Shown one piece after another: positions 35,358 to 46,800 of a stretch of 60,000 bases of DNA. The stretch is from Antedon mediterranea (lineage: Eukaryota; Echinodermata; Crinoidea; Comatulida; Antedonidae). The stretch is from NCBI RefSeq assembly GCF_964355755.1, contig NC_092675.1:8034312-8094311 (forward strand). The letters run 5' to 3'. Each line of letters starts with the position of its first letter. Positions within the stretch are counted from its first letter, which is position 1. The translations under genes and the position numbers were made by a program. A model generated the notes under the pieces. It searched no databases. It was not told where the DNA came from and was given only the letters and a program-made list of their open reading frames with translations.

Positions 35358-38178
35358 ATGTTACTCCTCAAGAACAGCCTGTTCGTTCTATTTGTAGTTA
35401 TCGGAGTTGCTCATGTCCGAGCATTCCCTCAAACTCAAAGTAAGTTCTGCGTATTTATTTTTCATTATGATACCATACCGCTACAGTCCAGACTAAGTAT
35501 AGTTATGCCATTATTACAATGTTTGAAGTTTTAGTTTAGCTCCTTAGCAATAGTGCGATTTAAACTTGTAAAATTGCAATATCAATAGGAATTGCTCTAT
35601 GGTGGTATCAATTACGATAGTTGATTTATTTTAATCGTCTTTAAAATTTAATTTTAGTTTCTTGTTTGCTTATAAATATTATTTGTTTATAGTTTCTTGA
35701 CTTAAAGAGACAGTGAACCTCCATTCCCTTATTCCTGAACCATGAGTTCACTGTTGTTCGGGAAATGAAATAAATAAGTAAATACATTTTTATTTTTAAT
35801 TCATTACTTTTTGCGGTATTTTATGTAGCCATTTTTCATGTTTGTGGCCAATGAGTCCTCTACTACCAATTTAAAAAAAAAAGTTATAATGCAATAATTT
35901 AATACATTTTTATCATGTTATTATATATCGTTTTAGTATTATTTTTGCGAATGGTCGCATATCTGTATTTCTGGTGTTCAATTATATGTATTGTTTGTCT
36001 GGTAATGTCTTAAAGACGCGCAATTAAAATGCTATATTGCGAAAAATCATTCTAAACATTTTCGATTTTTTTACATAGCGCGCGCAATTTTGCGCACGCA
36101 GCTCATAAGCAACATAGAAAGGCCGTTTTTTTGGCAATCGATTTTTGCTTTTCATATAATCTGTAGCAGATTGCATTCATTTTGATGAACTTTAATTGCA
36201 AAATAACGGCGCAGGTACACGTTGTAGGCCTACTTGAATAATCGTGTGTTTAAAAATGGATAATTTACTGCAACCTGTTTTAAATTCAGAATATGACTGG
36301 TGTCCTCCAATTTTAGAAAACAATGTTATTGGAATCTGAGTCGTAGATATGAATTAATGTAAAATGTATACCTACCGGATGTTTTTGACTTGACCATATG
36401 ACCACGCGAAAATCAACGATTATAAATATAATGTCTTTGTTTAAATGGTTAAACAGGCAAGAACTGCGACATCGGTACGTAATTTTTTTTGTCAGGTAGA
36501 CTTTAGGAGAGTTCAAGCCTGCTTTTTAAAAAGTTATAGCCTACAATTGTTGTTGTCTGGAGGAGAACGCCATTTCTCATATCCTATCCGTTTCTGACAT
36601 CCATGGGGTTTGTTAACAACTCCCTGGTTTAAATTGACTGAAATCTATTTTATTTCAGATACAGACGAGTGCCGCTCTGACCCTTGTGAAAACGGCGGGA
36701 CTTGCGCTCAGAGTCGTCCAAACGGAGGCTACACATGTACATGTATTCCTGCCTACATTGGTGACAGATGTGAGACTGGTAAGTTATCAATAAATATCTA
36801 AACAATAATATTACACATCCATATGATTATAGTTGTGACTAATCGAAACATATTGTTAGTAGTAAAATAATACATTGACAGATATTATTAATCTTACAGA
36901 TATAAATGAGTGCGACAGCAACCCATGTCAGAACGGAGCTACATGCATTAATTTGCTAAACATGTTTTGGTGCAACTGCGCCCCTGGTTTCCAAGGATAC
37001 ACGTGTGATCAAGGTACTAACGCTGATTTCATTCACCCAAAATATTTTGTAATATCGTAATCAGGCATCATGTTTAATTTTGAATTCAAGTTATTTAGAA
37101 TAAAGCTTTGTAAAATATATACTATCTTTAATTGAGGATTAAGAAGCAGCATTTTGTATTATACCTATAAAACTGTGAACAATCCTTCATAACGGTGACT
37201 GTCTAGTGTTCCTGAATCTAAACCATAGACTTTAGCTCCCAAACGCAAGCAGACAATAGTTTGTAAACGTAAGTAACCTCGCAGTCAAAAGTTGTCTTGT
37301 GTAGACTAGGCTCTACTAGGAAACTTGATCAAACTTGTGTTTACAAACTGCGAGTTACCTTACATCAAGCGTGTAATAGGTTTACATTTTACATTACATT
37401 TCCAGAATGTAACCAAGCACAAACTGGTGACGTCTACTGCAATGGAAAAGATGACGGTAACTACGAATACCCAGGTGATTGTGGTAAATTTGTTCAATGT
37501 TCCGGTGGCGTAAGTTCTGTCACAACATGTGTACCAGGTTTAGTCTACTCTGTTGAGAATGACGAGTGCGATTATCCATTAACAGTTGGACCATGTGCCC
37601 AGGCTGCTCAAGTTGGAGACTTCTGTTCTACAAAGAGTGCTGTCGGCTTATACAAGGATCCATCAAACTGTGAAAAGTTCTACCAATGTTCAAATGGCAA
37701 AACGTATCACCACAGTTGTCCAACTGGTTTAGTATATAACGAAGTAGTCGAAAAATGTGACCATCATTCCAATGTACCCGGATGTGCAGAACCACAAATT
37801 AAATTCGATCCATTTTGCTGGGATAAAGATGATGGAGCATACGCAGATCCAAGAAACTGCAACATGTATTACTGGTGTGACGATCAGATAGCTTTTCATT
37901 ATGCTTGTCTTGAAAACCAGGCTTATAATGCGTATCAGAATACTTGTAACAGAGAAAGTGGTTGCCACAGCTTAGAACCTCAATACCAACAACTAGACGC
38001 AGAATGCGAAACTGCTAATGGTTACTTTCCAGACAACAATTACTGCAAAGGATACTACGTATGCATCCTAGGCTCTGCCCAACGTCTTGAATGTGATGGA
38101 AATCTGGTTTTCAATCCACAAACCAAGAAATGCGACTTTGTTTCCAATGTTCCAGAATGTCAACCTGAAGATCAGTAG
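35358..38178 (+). CDS. Gene D: young chimeric gene, signal peptide + 2 EGF + 4 chitin-binding domains
   Basis: Exons 35358-35439, 36659-36778, 36900-37013 and 37406-38178 join in one open frame of 362 residues, all junctions phase 1 with GT/AG. Exon 1 is a signal peptide ([20 protein letters not shown] then RAFPQTQ). Exons 2 and 3 copy gene B exons 25688 and 25917. Exon 4 copies the middle of gene B's last exon (repeats 4-7). Its acceptor TTTCCAG is coding sequence in gene B (28020-28025 region). A damaged fragment of gene B exon 25390 remains in intron 1 (about 36411-36475) and would be skipped. The frame ends E-D-Q-TAG just past the breakpoint. Near-identity to gene B (about eight differences in 770 bases in the last exon) shows a recent origin. 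A secreted chitin-binding protein is likely if expressed. Confidence 0.78.
36411..36475 (+). pseudogene. Truncated EGF exon relic in gene D intron 1
   Basis: AATCAACGATTATAAAT, then CAGGCAAGAACTGCGACATC and a GTACG donor, copy the 3' half of gene B exon 25390-25503. The 5' half and acceptor are missing, and a short insertion breaks the frame, so this marks the left breakpoint of the duplicated block. Confidence 0.8.
36411..38170. repeat. Duplicated gene B segment with internal deletion
   Basis: Matches gene B about 25445-26565 (minus the MITE at 26273) joined directly to 28021-28796. Gene B bases about 26567-28020, which hold two EGF exons and three chitin-binding repeats, are missing. Confidence 0.88.
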
Positions 38179-39385
38179 TTAAAAGGCGTTTACAGTCCAT
38201 TTATAGGCTGTTTTTACAAAATTGTAAATCAGTTGTACAAATTACTGAAAAACAAATTACTAGGAAGTATGAAACAATAGGTATTGTGTTTCGGGGTATA
38301 TAACAATAGAGGTATTACCGTAAATAATTTAAATTAGTTACATGCTATCATGTTGTGTTGGTAAAATTTAAAGTGGGTTAATTCAGTATGTTGCCTACTA
38401 TATGCTGTATAATTTAAATTGTACAACTTTTAGTCCAGTTTTACAAAGTACTGACAAGTTAATGACTACGGAAGTATAAAACAATAGGTGTTTTGATAGT
38501 ATAAAACAGGTGTGATGTTTCGGATATATAACAATATAGGTATTATTTAATTTGATTACTTGACATCATGTATGGTCGGAAATTTGAAAAGGAGATACTT
38601 ATGTATGCACGTGCATGAGTATTTTGATTAATTAAAAAATAAATAATAAGATCGTTAAAGGTGTCTTGATAGAACAGGCCGACATATAATTAATACTGGT
38701 ATTTTATAACAACGACAAAAATAAAAAGATAAGAATATAATGAGTATGTCTTGATTGAACTATACCGGAAATTATAACAATAGAGCTTCGCGATGCATGA
38801 ATTGTGTGACGTCAAGCAAGATGTTAGTTTCACTATTTTTCAAAAAAAGTAAAACAAATAATTATTATTTCTAACTTTAAATTAACTTTCATTTTCAGTT
38901 AAATGGTTTACGTTTTACATAGAGAATTTGTTGTTTCCTTTTAAAATAAAACAAAACGGAGGTAAAGAGGAACGCTACTGACATCATGCATAAATTATTT
39001 TAGTGTGTATGGTAAAGGATGACTAAATAGAGGCACGTAAAAGTAATGAAATAGATTTTACTCGGACGCTAATCAAATCGGATCAGCGGCAGATGATTTC
39101 CCCATATTTTAAGTTTCCAGTACACAAAATATCGAGAGAAAATTTAGATTGTGATTACATTCAACTTCTTGATAAAAGCTCAGCTGATACTTTGTATAAA
39201 CAATGTGAGGAAGAGATTGATTATTTTAAGGTGATCTTGCAAAGGTGAAAGTGTTTGGTAGATGGTTTAATATACCTAGAAAACAGGTTAGTTTCTCTTT
39301 ATATTTCTTCATGATGTTAATATAGGCTACATACTATTACGTTTAAAATAATGCATGTTTACATTTTAATTACCGGCCTACCGCA

Positions 39386-39684
39386 CTGTTTCCTCGCGAT
39401 CTGTGTGAAAACGCCTTCTTAACTGTTACAAGTTGTAAACAATCCTAATTAACATCATGCATAATGTATACTCATGGTTTGAAATCATTGTTTACTTTCG
39501 CTCGCAACTATTTTCCAGACGAAATGTAATACAATTAATTTAGCTGTTAATTACGTAAAATTGTTGTTTTTGGCTTGAATTTTCGACTTAAAGTGAATAA
39601 CTTTATTATTACTTTGATGTGGCCAATAAAAATTTAGTATATTTTGACCTTCATTTTTTTGTCTTTCAAGGGACAATACATCTT
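39386..39684. mobile_element. Partial piggyBac-like element, reverse relative of 34616
   Basis: The end CAAGGGACAATACATCT followed by TTAA (39685-39688 approximately), plus stretches such as GTTTACTTTCGCTCGC and TGTTTACA..CTAATTA, match the element at 34616 in reverse. The other end was not found. Another start of the same type, TTAAAGATGTATTGT, occurs near 39761. Confidence 0.65.
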
Positions 39685-39884
39685 TAAATAATTGCTCTTA
39701 TTACTGTGGTTGTTAATACAGTATATATTCACAATAAATATCGAATAAAGTATGTTAACGTTTAAAGATGTATTGTATCCCCCTAAAAACGAATAATGTG
39801 TTTGTTTGAATATTTTAATGTCACATAATAGTTATTCATTCGCCTAAACAATATTATTTACCTGAAAAATGTAATTTAAAGCAA

Positions 39885-40060
39885 AACAAGGCCAACAGCC
39901 ATAAGTCGCGTGCTAAAACGTATAGTGATACCGGACCGACAGACAGACCGACAGACCAACCGACCGACATAGTGAACTATAGAGCCGCGTCTGTCGGTCT
40001 GTCGGTCGGTCCGGTATCACTATGCGTTTTAGCACGCGACTTATGGCTGTTGGCCTTGTT
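39885..40060. mobile_element. Foldback element, CCGACAGA family, copy 1 (complete)
   Basis: 176 bp, almost all of it inverted repeat. The left arm starts AACAAGGCCAACAGCCATA and runs into GTGATACCGGACCGACAGAC. The right arm is its inverted copy ending at TGGCCTTGTT (40051-40060). The unpaired centre contains CATAGTGAACTATAGAG. Confidence 0.88.
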
Positions 40061-40745
40061 ATCTATGGACGTGATTTACTTTATCAAACCAAAATGACCT
40101 ATATTATTCAGTGTTAATATATGTTTTGGTATCGGAAAATGTCATAGTTTACATGCATTAAATACACTCATTTTGATAGCTAAACGATTTATATTCAACT
40201 GTAACCTTTCAGAAGACCCACTGTATCTATATATAAATTATGGTTCATTCTGACATAGGCGAGCACAATGCAAAAACTTCGGCGGTACAAATATCCGCCT
40301 TGGATACCTACCTGATCTATCTCAGATGTACCGCGAAACGTAGATTTGATAACATTAGTTTTCACATCGACGCTATTGTTCCATATTTCTATCTTAGGAA
40401 GATATTATAAAGTTTTTAAACAAAATTTATGATTTCAACAGTAGATTTTCAACTCAATTTCCATTCTTCGCGGGTCAAAGTAATTTCCGGGTTCACCTTG
40501 CAACAACCTGGTTTCAACTATTTTCTCTCTTTTATAAACAAGGGAGCAGTTAAAATAATAGATTTGACCCTAAAGGTAACTGGAAACAGGCACTTTCCAT
40601 CAATCAATACACAGTGTCCCTAGGGACTCCCTTTGGAAGAAGGAAGAAAAAAACCGATAGTAAGGCTATGTTCAGACCCATGACGTTAGACCGTTTTAGC
40701 GTACAACGTTACTAGCAAGGTCACGTTACAAACCGCATGAGAGAA

Positions 40746-40875
40746 AACAAGGCCAACAGCCATTAAGTCGCGTGCTACAATGCATAGTGATACCGGACCG
40801 ACAGACAAACAGACCGACAGACAGACAGACAGACCGACAGACAGACGGACCGACCGACATAGTGAACTATACTGA
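40746..40875. mobile_element. Foldback element, CCGACAGA family, copy 2 (right arm lost)
   Basis: AACAAGGCCAACAGCC, GATACCGGACCGACAGAC, a GACAGACA microsatellite, then CATAGTGAACTATA. No inverted right arm follows. Confidence 0.78.
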
Positions 40876-41438
40876 CCGAAATTACTGAACATGTTTAAAA
40901 ATGTTGAAATGTTTAAAAACATTTATATTTCTTTAATTTACACGTGCGTAGCCTGTCACTTTTGACGTGCTCGTATAACGTAATTTCGAGTTGAAAAGTA
41001 AGTCAAGAAAACAGAAATCGGGCAAAAAGAGTGCGCAATAACATTTAACGCGCAGTGCGCGCGCAAAAATCTGCGCACTCATGGCAATTTTGTAAACGCT
41101 TAAAATTGCCTGAAACGTACTCTTATTTCATCGAAAATAAATTTTGAACATTTTAAGCGCGCGTACGCATGCGTTACATGCGCTACGCACGTAATTGTAT
41201 TGCCATATGATGATTTATGCCCTGAAATTTATGAGTACCAAATTTTATTTAATTGTGATTCATGGTTGTTAAGATATGATTACAAACGTGATTTCGTTAA
41301 ATCGTGCGTAGACCGCGTAATTTTTTATTGCTTCACCGTGAAAACATAACCACATCGATTCCTGGCCATAAGGAATATACTGTGAAAAATTGACTTAGCC
41401 AGATTAAACTGATATCAAGATAAGGTCATAAAGGGATA

Positions 41439-41580
41439 AAACGCATAGTGATACCGGACCGACAGACAGACAGACAGACAGACCGACAGACAGACAGACC
41501 GACAGACAGACCGACAGACAGACAGACAGACAGACCGACCGACCGACATAGTGAACTATAGAGTCGCTTCCACGCGACTA
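41439..41580. mobile_element. Foldback element, CCGACAGA family, copy 3 (expanded microsatellite)
   Basis: Starts at ACGCATAGTGATACCGG, continues as a long GACAGACA/GACCGACA microsatellite (41456-41550) and ends CATAGTGAACTATAGAGTCG. The outer arms are missing. Confidence 0.75.
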
Positions 41581-42430
41581 AAAATGATTGTGATTAGTCT
41601 ATCCAGTCCAGTCAAAGATATATATTCTTTGGTCCAGTCGGTTGAAAATAACCCTTAACTTGCTAATAAAAGGGACACAGCTCCCCTGGCCGCGATTTTT
41701 TTTTTCGTACATAAGTTGGGGACCCCCTCATGAAACGTCACAAAATAAACATGAATGTGCACCCAAGCGTATAGCAACAAGAAGTGATTACACAAGTGCG
41801 GTACGATTCTAGGCCTATCTCCGCGCTGTTGTTGCGGCGTGCGATTCCATAGAAGAATAGCGGCGTTTTGTGTGGATTGTCGAAATAATCAGCCTTTAGT
41901 TTATGATAGTGTTTTTAATATAATTTATTACTAAAGAATTACGTGTTAAAATTATAGTTTCTATTAATACTATTAGGCCTAGGCCTAATTATTAGTCTCT
42001 AAACATATGTCTATTCTAGTAGAGCTGTGTGTGTGTGTGTTATAGGTATGACACAATCCGAGTAATAAGTCAGCAAAATTAAACAATAAACATTACACAA
42101 AAATACATTTTTTATTCTCGTGGGTCTAATCTTCCCATCTCATGTGTTCATATACGCGCATTTTTAAAGTTCCTTTGAGTACATGCATTGTTTGATAATA
42201 AAATAGCAGAATTAAAAAAAATACAGTACACAAATTATACACATTCTTTATTCTTGTGGGTCTAAATATCGTTCTGATGATTAACGAAGGTGACCATATC
42301 CTAAAGTTTTCAACTTATTTGGTCACTTTCCTCACTCATCATACTTTTTTTAATATCTAAATATTTAAGTAAAATGTATATTGATATGTGTGGAAAACAA
42401 TTAATAAACAAACAAACAATGGTACAAAAA

Positions 42431-42496
42431 ATGGCATTTGGTGAATGATGAATTATATGAAGATATTATAACCTTTCATCATTCACCAAATGCCAT
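42431..42496. repeat. Perfect 21-bp hairpin with 24-base loop
   Basis: ATGGCATTTGGTGAATGATG at 42431 and its exact reverse complement ending ATGCCAT at 42496 enclose an AT-rich loop. Size would suit a small-RNA precursor, but perfect pairing is more typical of a recent inverted duplication. Confidence 0.6.
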
Positions 42497-42894
42497 GACA
42501 GGAATCTATTTAGATGTTAGTATAATAATGAAAAGCTCACGTTATAGGTTATTGACATGATACACATAAAACCGACTCCTTATTGTGGAAACTTTTCAAA
42601 GAACCTAACAAATATATTGATGATTATATCCCTTTATTCAAATAAGTCTTCCGGTTTCATTTTTTTGTGTTAAACTTATTGAACCTTCCACTGCATTCAA
42701 ACGTGTATACTTGGTTCAAGTAATACACTATTTAGCAAATAGCTTGCAATAATTGTATTATAGATATAGTTATCATAAAATACATAAAAGGTTTAGTCTT
42801 GGTATTAAGCATTTAATCCTATTATATCCATTTTATTGGAAAGTTTTAAAAGATCCAAATATGACTATTCTTACTATTCATTTATTTGTATGAT

Positions 42895-43592
42895 GTCCGT
42901 GTTTTTTACTCATAGTGACATAGGTTATTCACTTCAGAAGACGGATTCTTACAAAAGAGTCTAATGCTGTTATTCTTCCTATCTTATTGTACAATAACCT
43001 TTTACCTATCAATGTATTTGTGAGATATTTGATAATAATATAGAATCTATTATTCTTTTTTGTCGCATTGCTGTCATATTTAGGTATCATACGGTAATTA
43101 TTAGTTTTCCATATATTTTATTTGTACTCCTTTACCTGGAAACATAATAAGAGGCCATTAACTCTTACTAAAAGACAAATCATAGTTATATAAGGAGCCG
43201 ATAATCTGGTTTCGCACAAATCTTTCCTGTTATTCTCTTGATTTAACATAGAAGATATGTTCATGTTTGGTACTTACCGGTACTAATATTGTAAGCAATA
43301 ATAATGCTAATCATAATATCACACGATAGGTTATTGACATGACATATATTGTATAAAAATTGTTGGAAAGTTTCCAAATAACTATTCATTACTATTCATT
43401 ATATCTATGTGTTGGTATGAAGATTTTTCCGTGATTTTGTCGTAATATTTTACCTGGAAACCCATATTTTACCCAGATAGTTGGTCATTTACTTCAACAC
43501 ATATTTTGAAGACGAATTCTTACAAAAGAAGTTGATGCTGTTTTGTCTACCTTATTGTATAGTTACCTTTTACCTACTGTAATAAACATATT
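42895..43592. repeat. Segmental duplication block with promoter copy P3
   Basis: Near-identical counterpart of 32240-32942. Contains ACCTGGAAACATAATAAGAG at 43134 and TATATAAGG at 43187-43195. Confidence 0.9.
43134..43210 (+). promoter_or_regulatory. Promoter module copy P3 (orphan)
   Basis: Same order of elements as P1, with the TATA box at 43187-43195. No signal-peptide exon directly follows; the functional module P4 lies 630 bases downstream. Confidence 0.6.
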
Positions 43593-43766
43593 TAGTGACG
43601 CAAATAACGCAAGTAATATCTAGGCCTATAATAATACCATTAATAAAATCATTCTTCACACTTAAATGATTTATTATACCGTTTCTAAAAACGTAAATTC
43701 TTGCATATGTCACATGTCTATCATTTGGGTTTTATATTTTTGCCACATATTGTTGTTGTAATCCCT

Positions 43767-43845
43767 ACCTGGAAACATAATAAGAGGCCATTCCCTCTAC
43801 TAAAAGACGTATGGTTATAAAAGGAGCCGTTACTCTGGTATCGTA
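43767..43845 (+). promoter_or_regulatory. Promoter of gene C (module copy P4)
   Basis: ACCTGGAAACATAATAAGAG at 43767, CTAAAAGACG, then TATAAAAGG at 43816-43824 and AGCCGTTACTCTGG. The start codon of gene C is 74 bases beyond the TATA box. Confidence 0.72.
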
Positions 43846-43897
43846 CAAATTGATAAGTTTGATTCTCTTGATAAGTGACATACAACTTACAAGCAAG

Positions 43898-46800
43898 ATG
43901 TTACTCCTCAAGAACAGCCTGTTCCTTCTATTCGTAGTTATCGGAGTTGCTCATGTCCGAGCATTCCCTCAAACTCAAAGTAAGTTCTGTGTATTTATTT
44001 TTCATTATGATACCATACCGCTACAGTCCAGACTAAGTATATTTATGCCATTATTACGATGTTTGGTGTTGTTTAAATTTAGTTCAGCTCATTAGCAATA
44101 TTGCGATTTAAACTTGTAAAATTGCAATATCAATAGGAAGGGCTCTATGGTATCAATTACGATAGTTGATTTTCTTTAGTCGTCTTTATTTTTAGTTCGT
44201 CTTGTTTGCTTATAAATATCATTTGTTTATAGTTCCATGACTTAAAGAGACAGTGAACCTATATAACTCACAATCTAAAGGTCACAGTAATCTAAATTAG
44301 CTTTCCTGTTATGTTTATAATATATAATATATAAACACAGCAGGCAAAGAACATTAATTATTAATCAATCACCCTGTGATATACTGAAACTTAATTAATT
44401 AATTTGAAACGATAAAGATGAGGAAATCTGTGAGAATGAGAAAAATTCGCTCCAACCGAGACTCGAACTCGGACCGTCTGCTTGATATGCAGTGGTATTG
44501 TTCAAACTCGATTGGATAGCGACTCTTTAACATTCTCGGCGTGGTACGGCGGTACGGCGGAACAGCACTAGTCCTCAGTTGTACGTACGCGCAACAGAGA
44601 TCAAATTGATACCCCCTCATATTTCAGTATTTTTATTTACGAGGCGGGATCTCCAAAAAGATACTTTTATATATATAAACACAGCAGGCAAAGAACATTA
44701 ATTCTAAACCGCCCGGTGATATACTGAAATTTAATTAATTAATTTGAAACGATAAAGATGAGGAAATCTGTAAGAATGAGAAAAGTCGCGCCAACCGAGA
44801 CTCGAACTCGGACCGTCTGCTTGATATGCAGTTGCCCTAACCATTAGACCATTAACATTCTCGGCGTGGTACGGCGGAACAGCACTAATCCTCAGTAGCA
44901 CGCACGCGCAACAGAGATCAAATTGATACCCTCTCATCTTTCATCTATATAATATATATATATATATATATATTTTTTTTTTTTTAGTCTGTGAACTAAA
45001 CCCATGTCAAAACGGTGGAAAATGCGAAGTTGGCGCAGTAGTAGGTTACAGATGTGTTTGTCTCAGCGGCTACAATGGTAGACATTGTGAGAAAAGTGAG
45101 TTTTAAATACTGTGGATGAAGGCAGCTTTAGAAATTTTAAATACCGAACATATTATACAAAAACATTTTGCTTGTTCAAAACTATTAAAAAAAATCGTAC
45201 ATAGAATTTCCTTATTAAGGCCCATTTACACTATGAGGATAACGATCGACGATAAATAGACAAATGTTCATTTTTCATACATAAAACAAAAGAAATATAA
45301 AAACTTTTCATTCTAGAACTATAGAATAACCATCTATGCTTCCCTTGATGAAAATGATATTTTCACACGTCCAATCAAATGACGTCATGATTAGTAATAT
45401 CGTGACAATACAACGATTTTATTGTTTTTATTTATCATGACGTCATTTGATTGGAATTTTAAAAATATTATTTTGATCAAAGAGAGCTTAAATGATTATC
45501 CTATAGTTCTAGAACGAAAACCTTTCTAATTTATTTTGTTTTATGTAAAAAAATGCATGTTTATATATTTATCGTCCTTCATTATCGTCCTAGTGTAAAT
45601 GGGCCTTTACACTGAACGTTTTTTTTCTTTTTGGTGGGGGTGTCCCACATTTATTCCCATATGCATAAATAGGCCAATACAGATTAAATAAATAGGGTTA
45701 TTACACTTAATGGGAAGCATTAAGACATGGCATACCAAATTAGCGTAGGTAGCCTATTTAAAAGCTTGCACTAATTCCCTGCTTTTTATATTTTCATTAC
45801 AGAGTGTAACTTGCTATTTTTTTCTTAATTCATTACTTTTTGTTTGTGGGTTAAGAGTCCTCTACTACCAATTTCTAAAAATGTATAATGCAATAATTTA
45901 TTAAATTTTAATCATGTTATTATATATTGTTTTAGTATTATTTTTTTAATAACTGCGAATTTTGGCATAACTTCATTTCTGGTGTATATAGTATTGTTTG
46001 TCTGGTAATGTCTTAAAGTGTATACTTATACTGAATGCTTTTTTGCATTTTTTTTCAATAGTAATATTATAATATTAGGCTTACTAAAATAAATAAAATA
46101 CTTCGTGAATTTCTGCGCGTTTCAGGTCATTCTAAACATTTTCGATTTTTTACGTTGCGCGCGCACTTTTGCGCACACAGCTCGTAAGCAGCATAGAAAA
46201 GCCGTTTTTGCAATTGATTTTTGCTTTTCACATCATCTGATAGAAGATTGCATTAATTTTGATGAACTTTAATTGCAAAATAACGGCGCAGGTACACGTT
46301 GAACTTGAATAATCGTGTGTTTAAAAATGGGTAATTTAATACAACCTGTTCAATCCAGAATATGGCTGGTGTCCTCCATTTTTTTAAAATTATTATGGAA
46401 GCTGATGAGTTGTAGATATGAATTAGGCCTAATGTAAAATGTGTACCTACCGGATGTTTTGACTTGATCACGCGAATTTTTAAAACAGGATTTTGTCTCT
46501 TTTGCACTATCTAATCCCATTTAATAGAGCACATAGCGCTCATGCGTACCTCATTTCTCCTAGATTTTAATATGATCTTGCTCAATCAATTCTCTTTTAC
46601 ATAAGTTGCAAACTTATTTAATTACGCAAGGTACTTAATTTCATCCATACAGTATATATTAATCTGTTATAGCTTCTCAGAATGAAAAATGATCCACATG
46701 ACTTTTAATGAAAGCTGTTGATTTGTAGATCAGAATTCATATAAAAATGTTGTCTATTAGATGTTGTGACGTCATCATATGGTCAGTGGAATTTAAAACG

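Larger units (their letters stand above)
38179..42890. other. Intergenic region between gene D and the second promoter block
   Basis: No gene recognised. Contains a partial piggyBac-like element, three foldback elements of the CCGACAGA family, GCGCGC-rich repeat stretches (40950-41330) and a perfect hairpin at 42431-42496. Confidence 0.55.

Noticed and set aside
41456-41555. CRISPR-like array from the GACAGACA repeats
   Set aside because: A simple tetranucleotide microsatellite in a foldback element of a eukaryotic genome, with no spacers.
44788-44862. Functional tRNA on the minus strand
   Set aside because: T arm and anticodon stem pair, but the acceptor strands do not, and the unit is part of a longer duplicated repeat.
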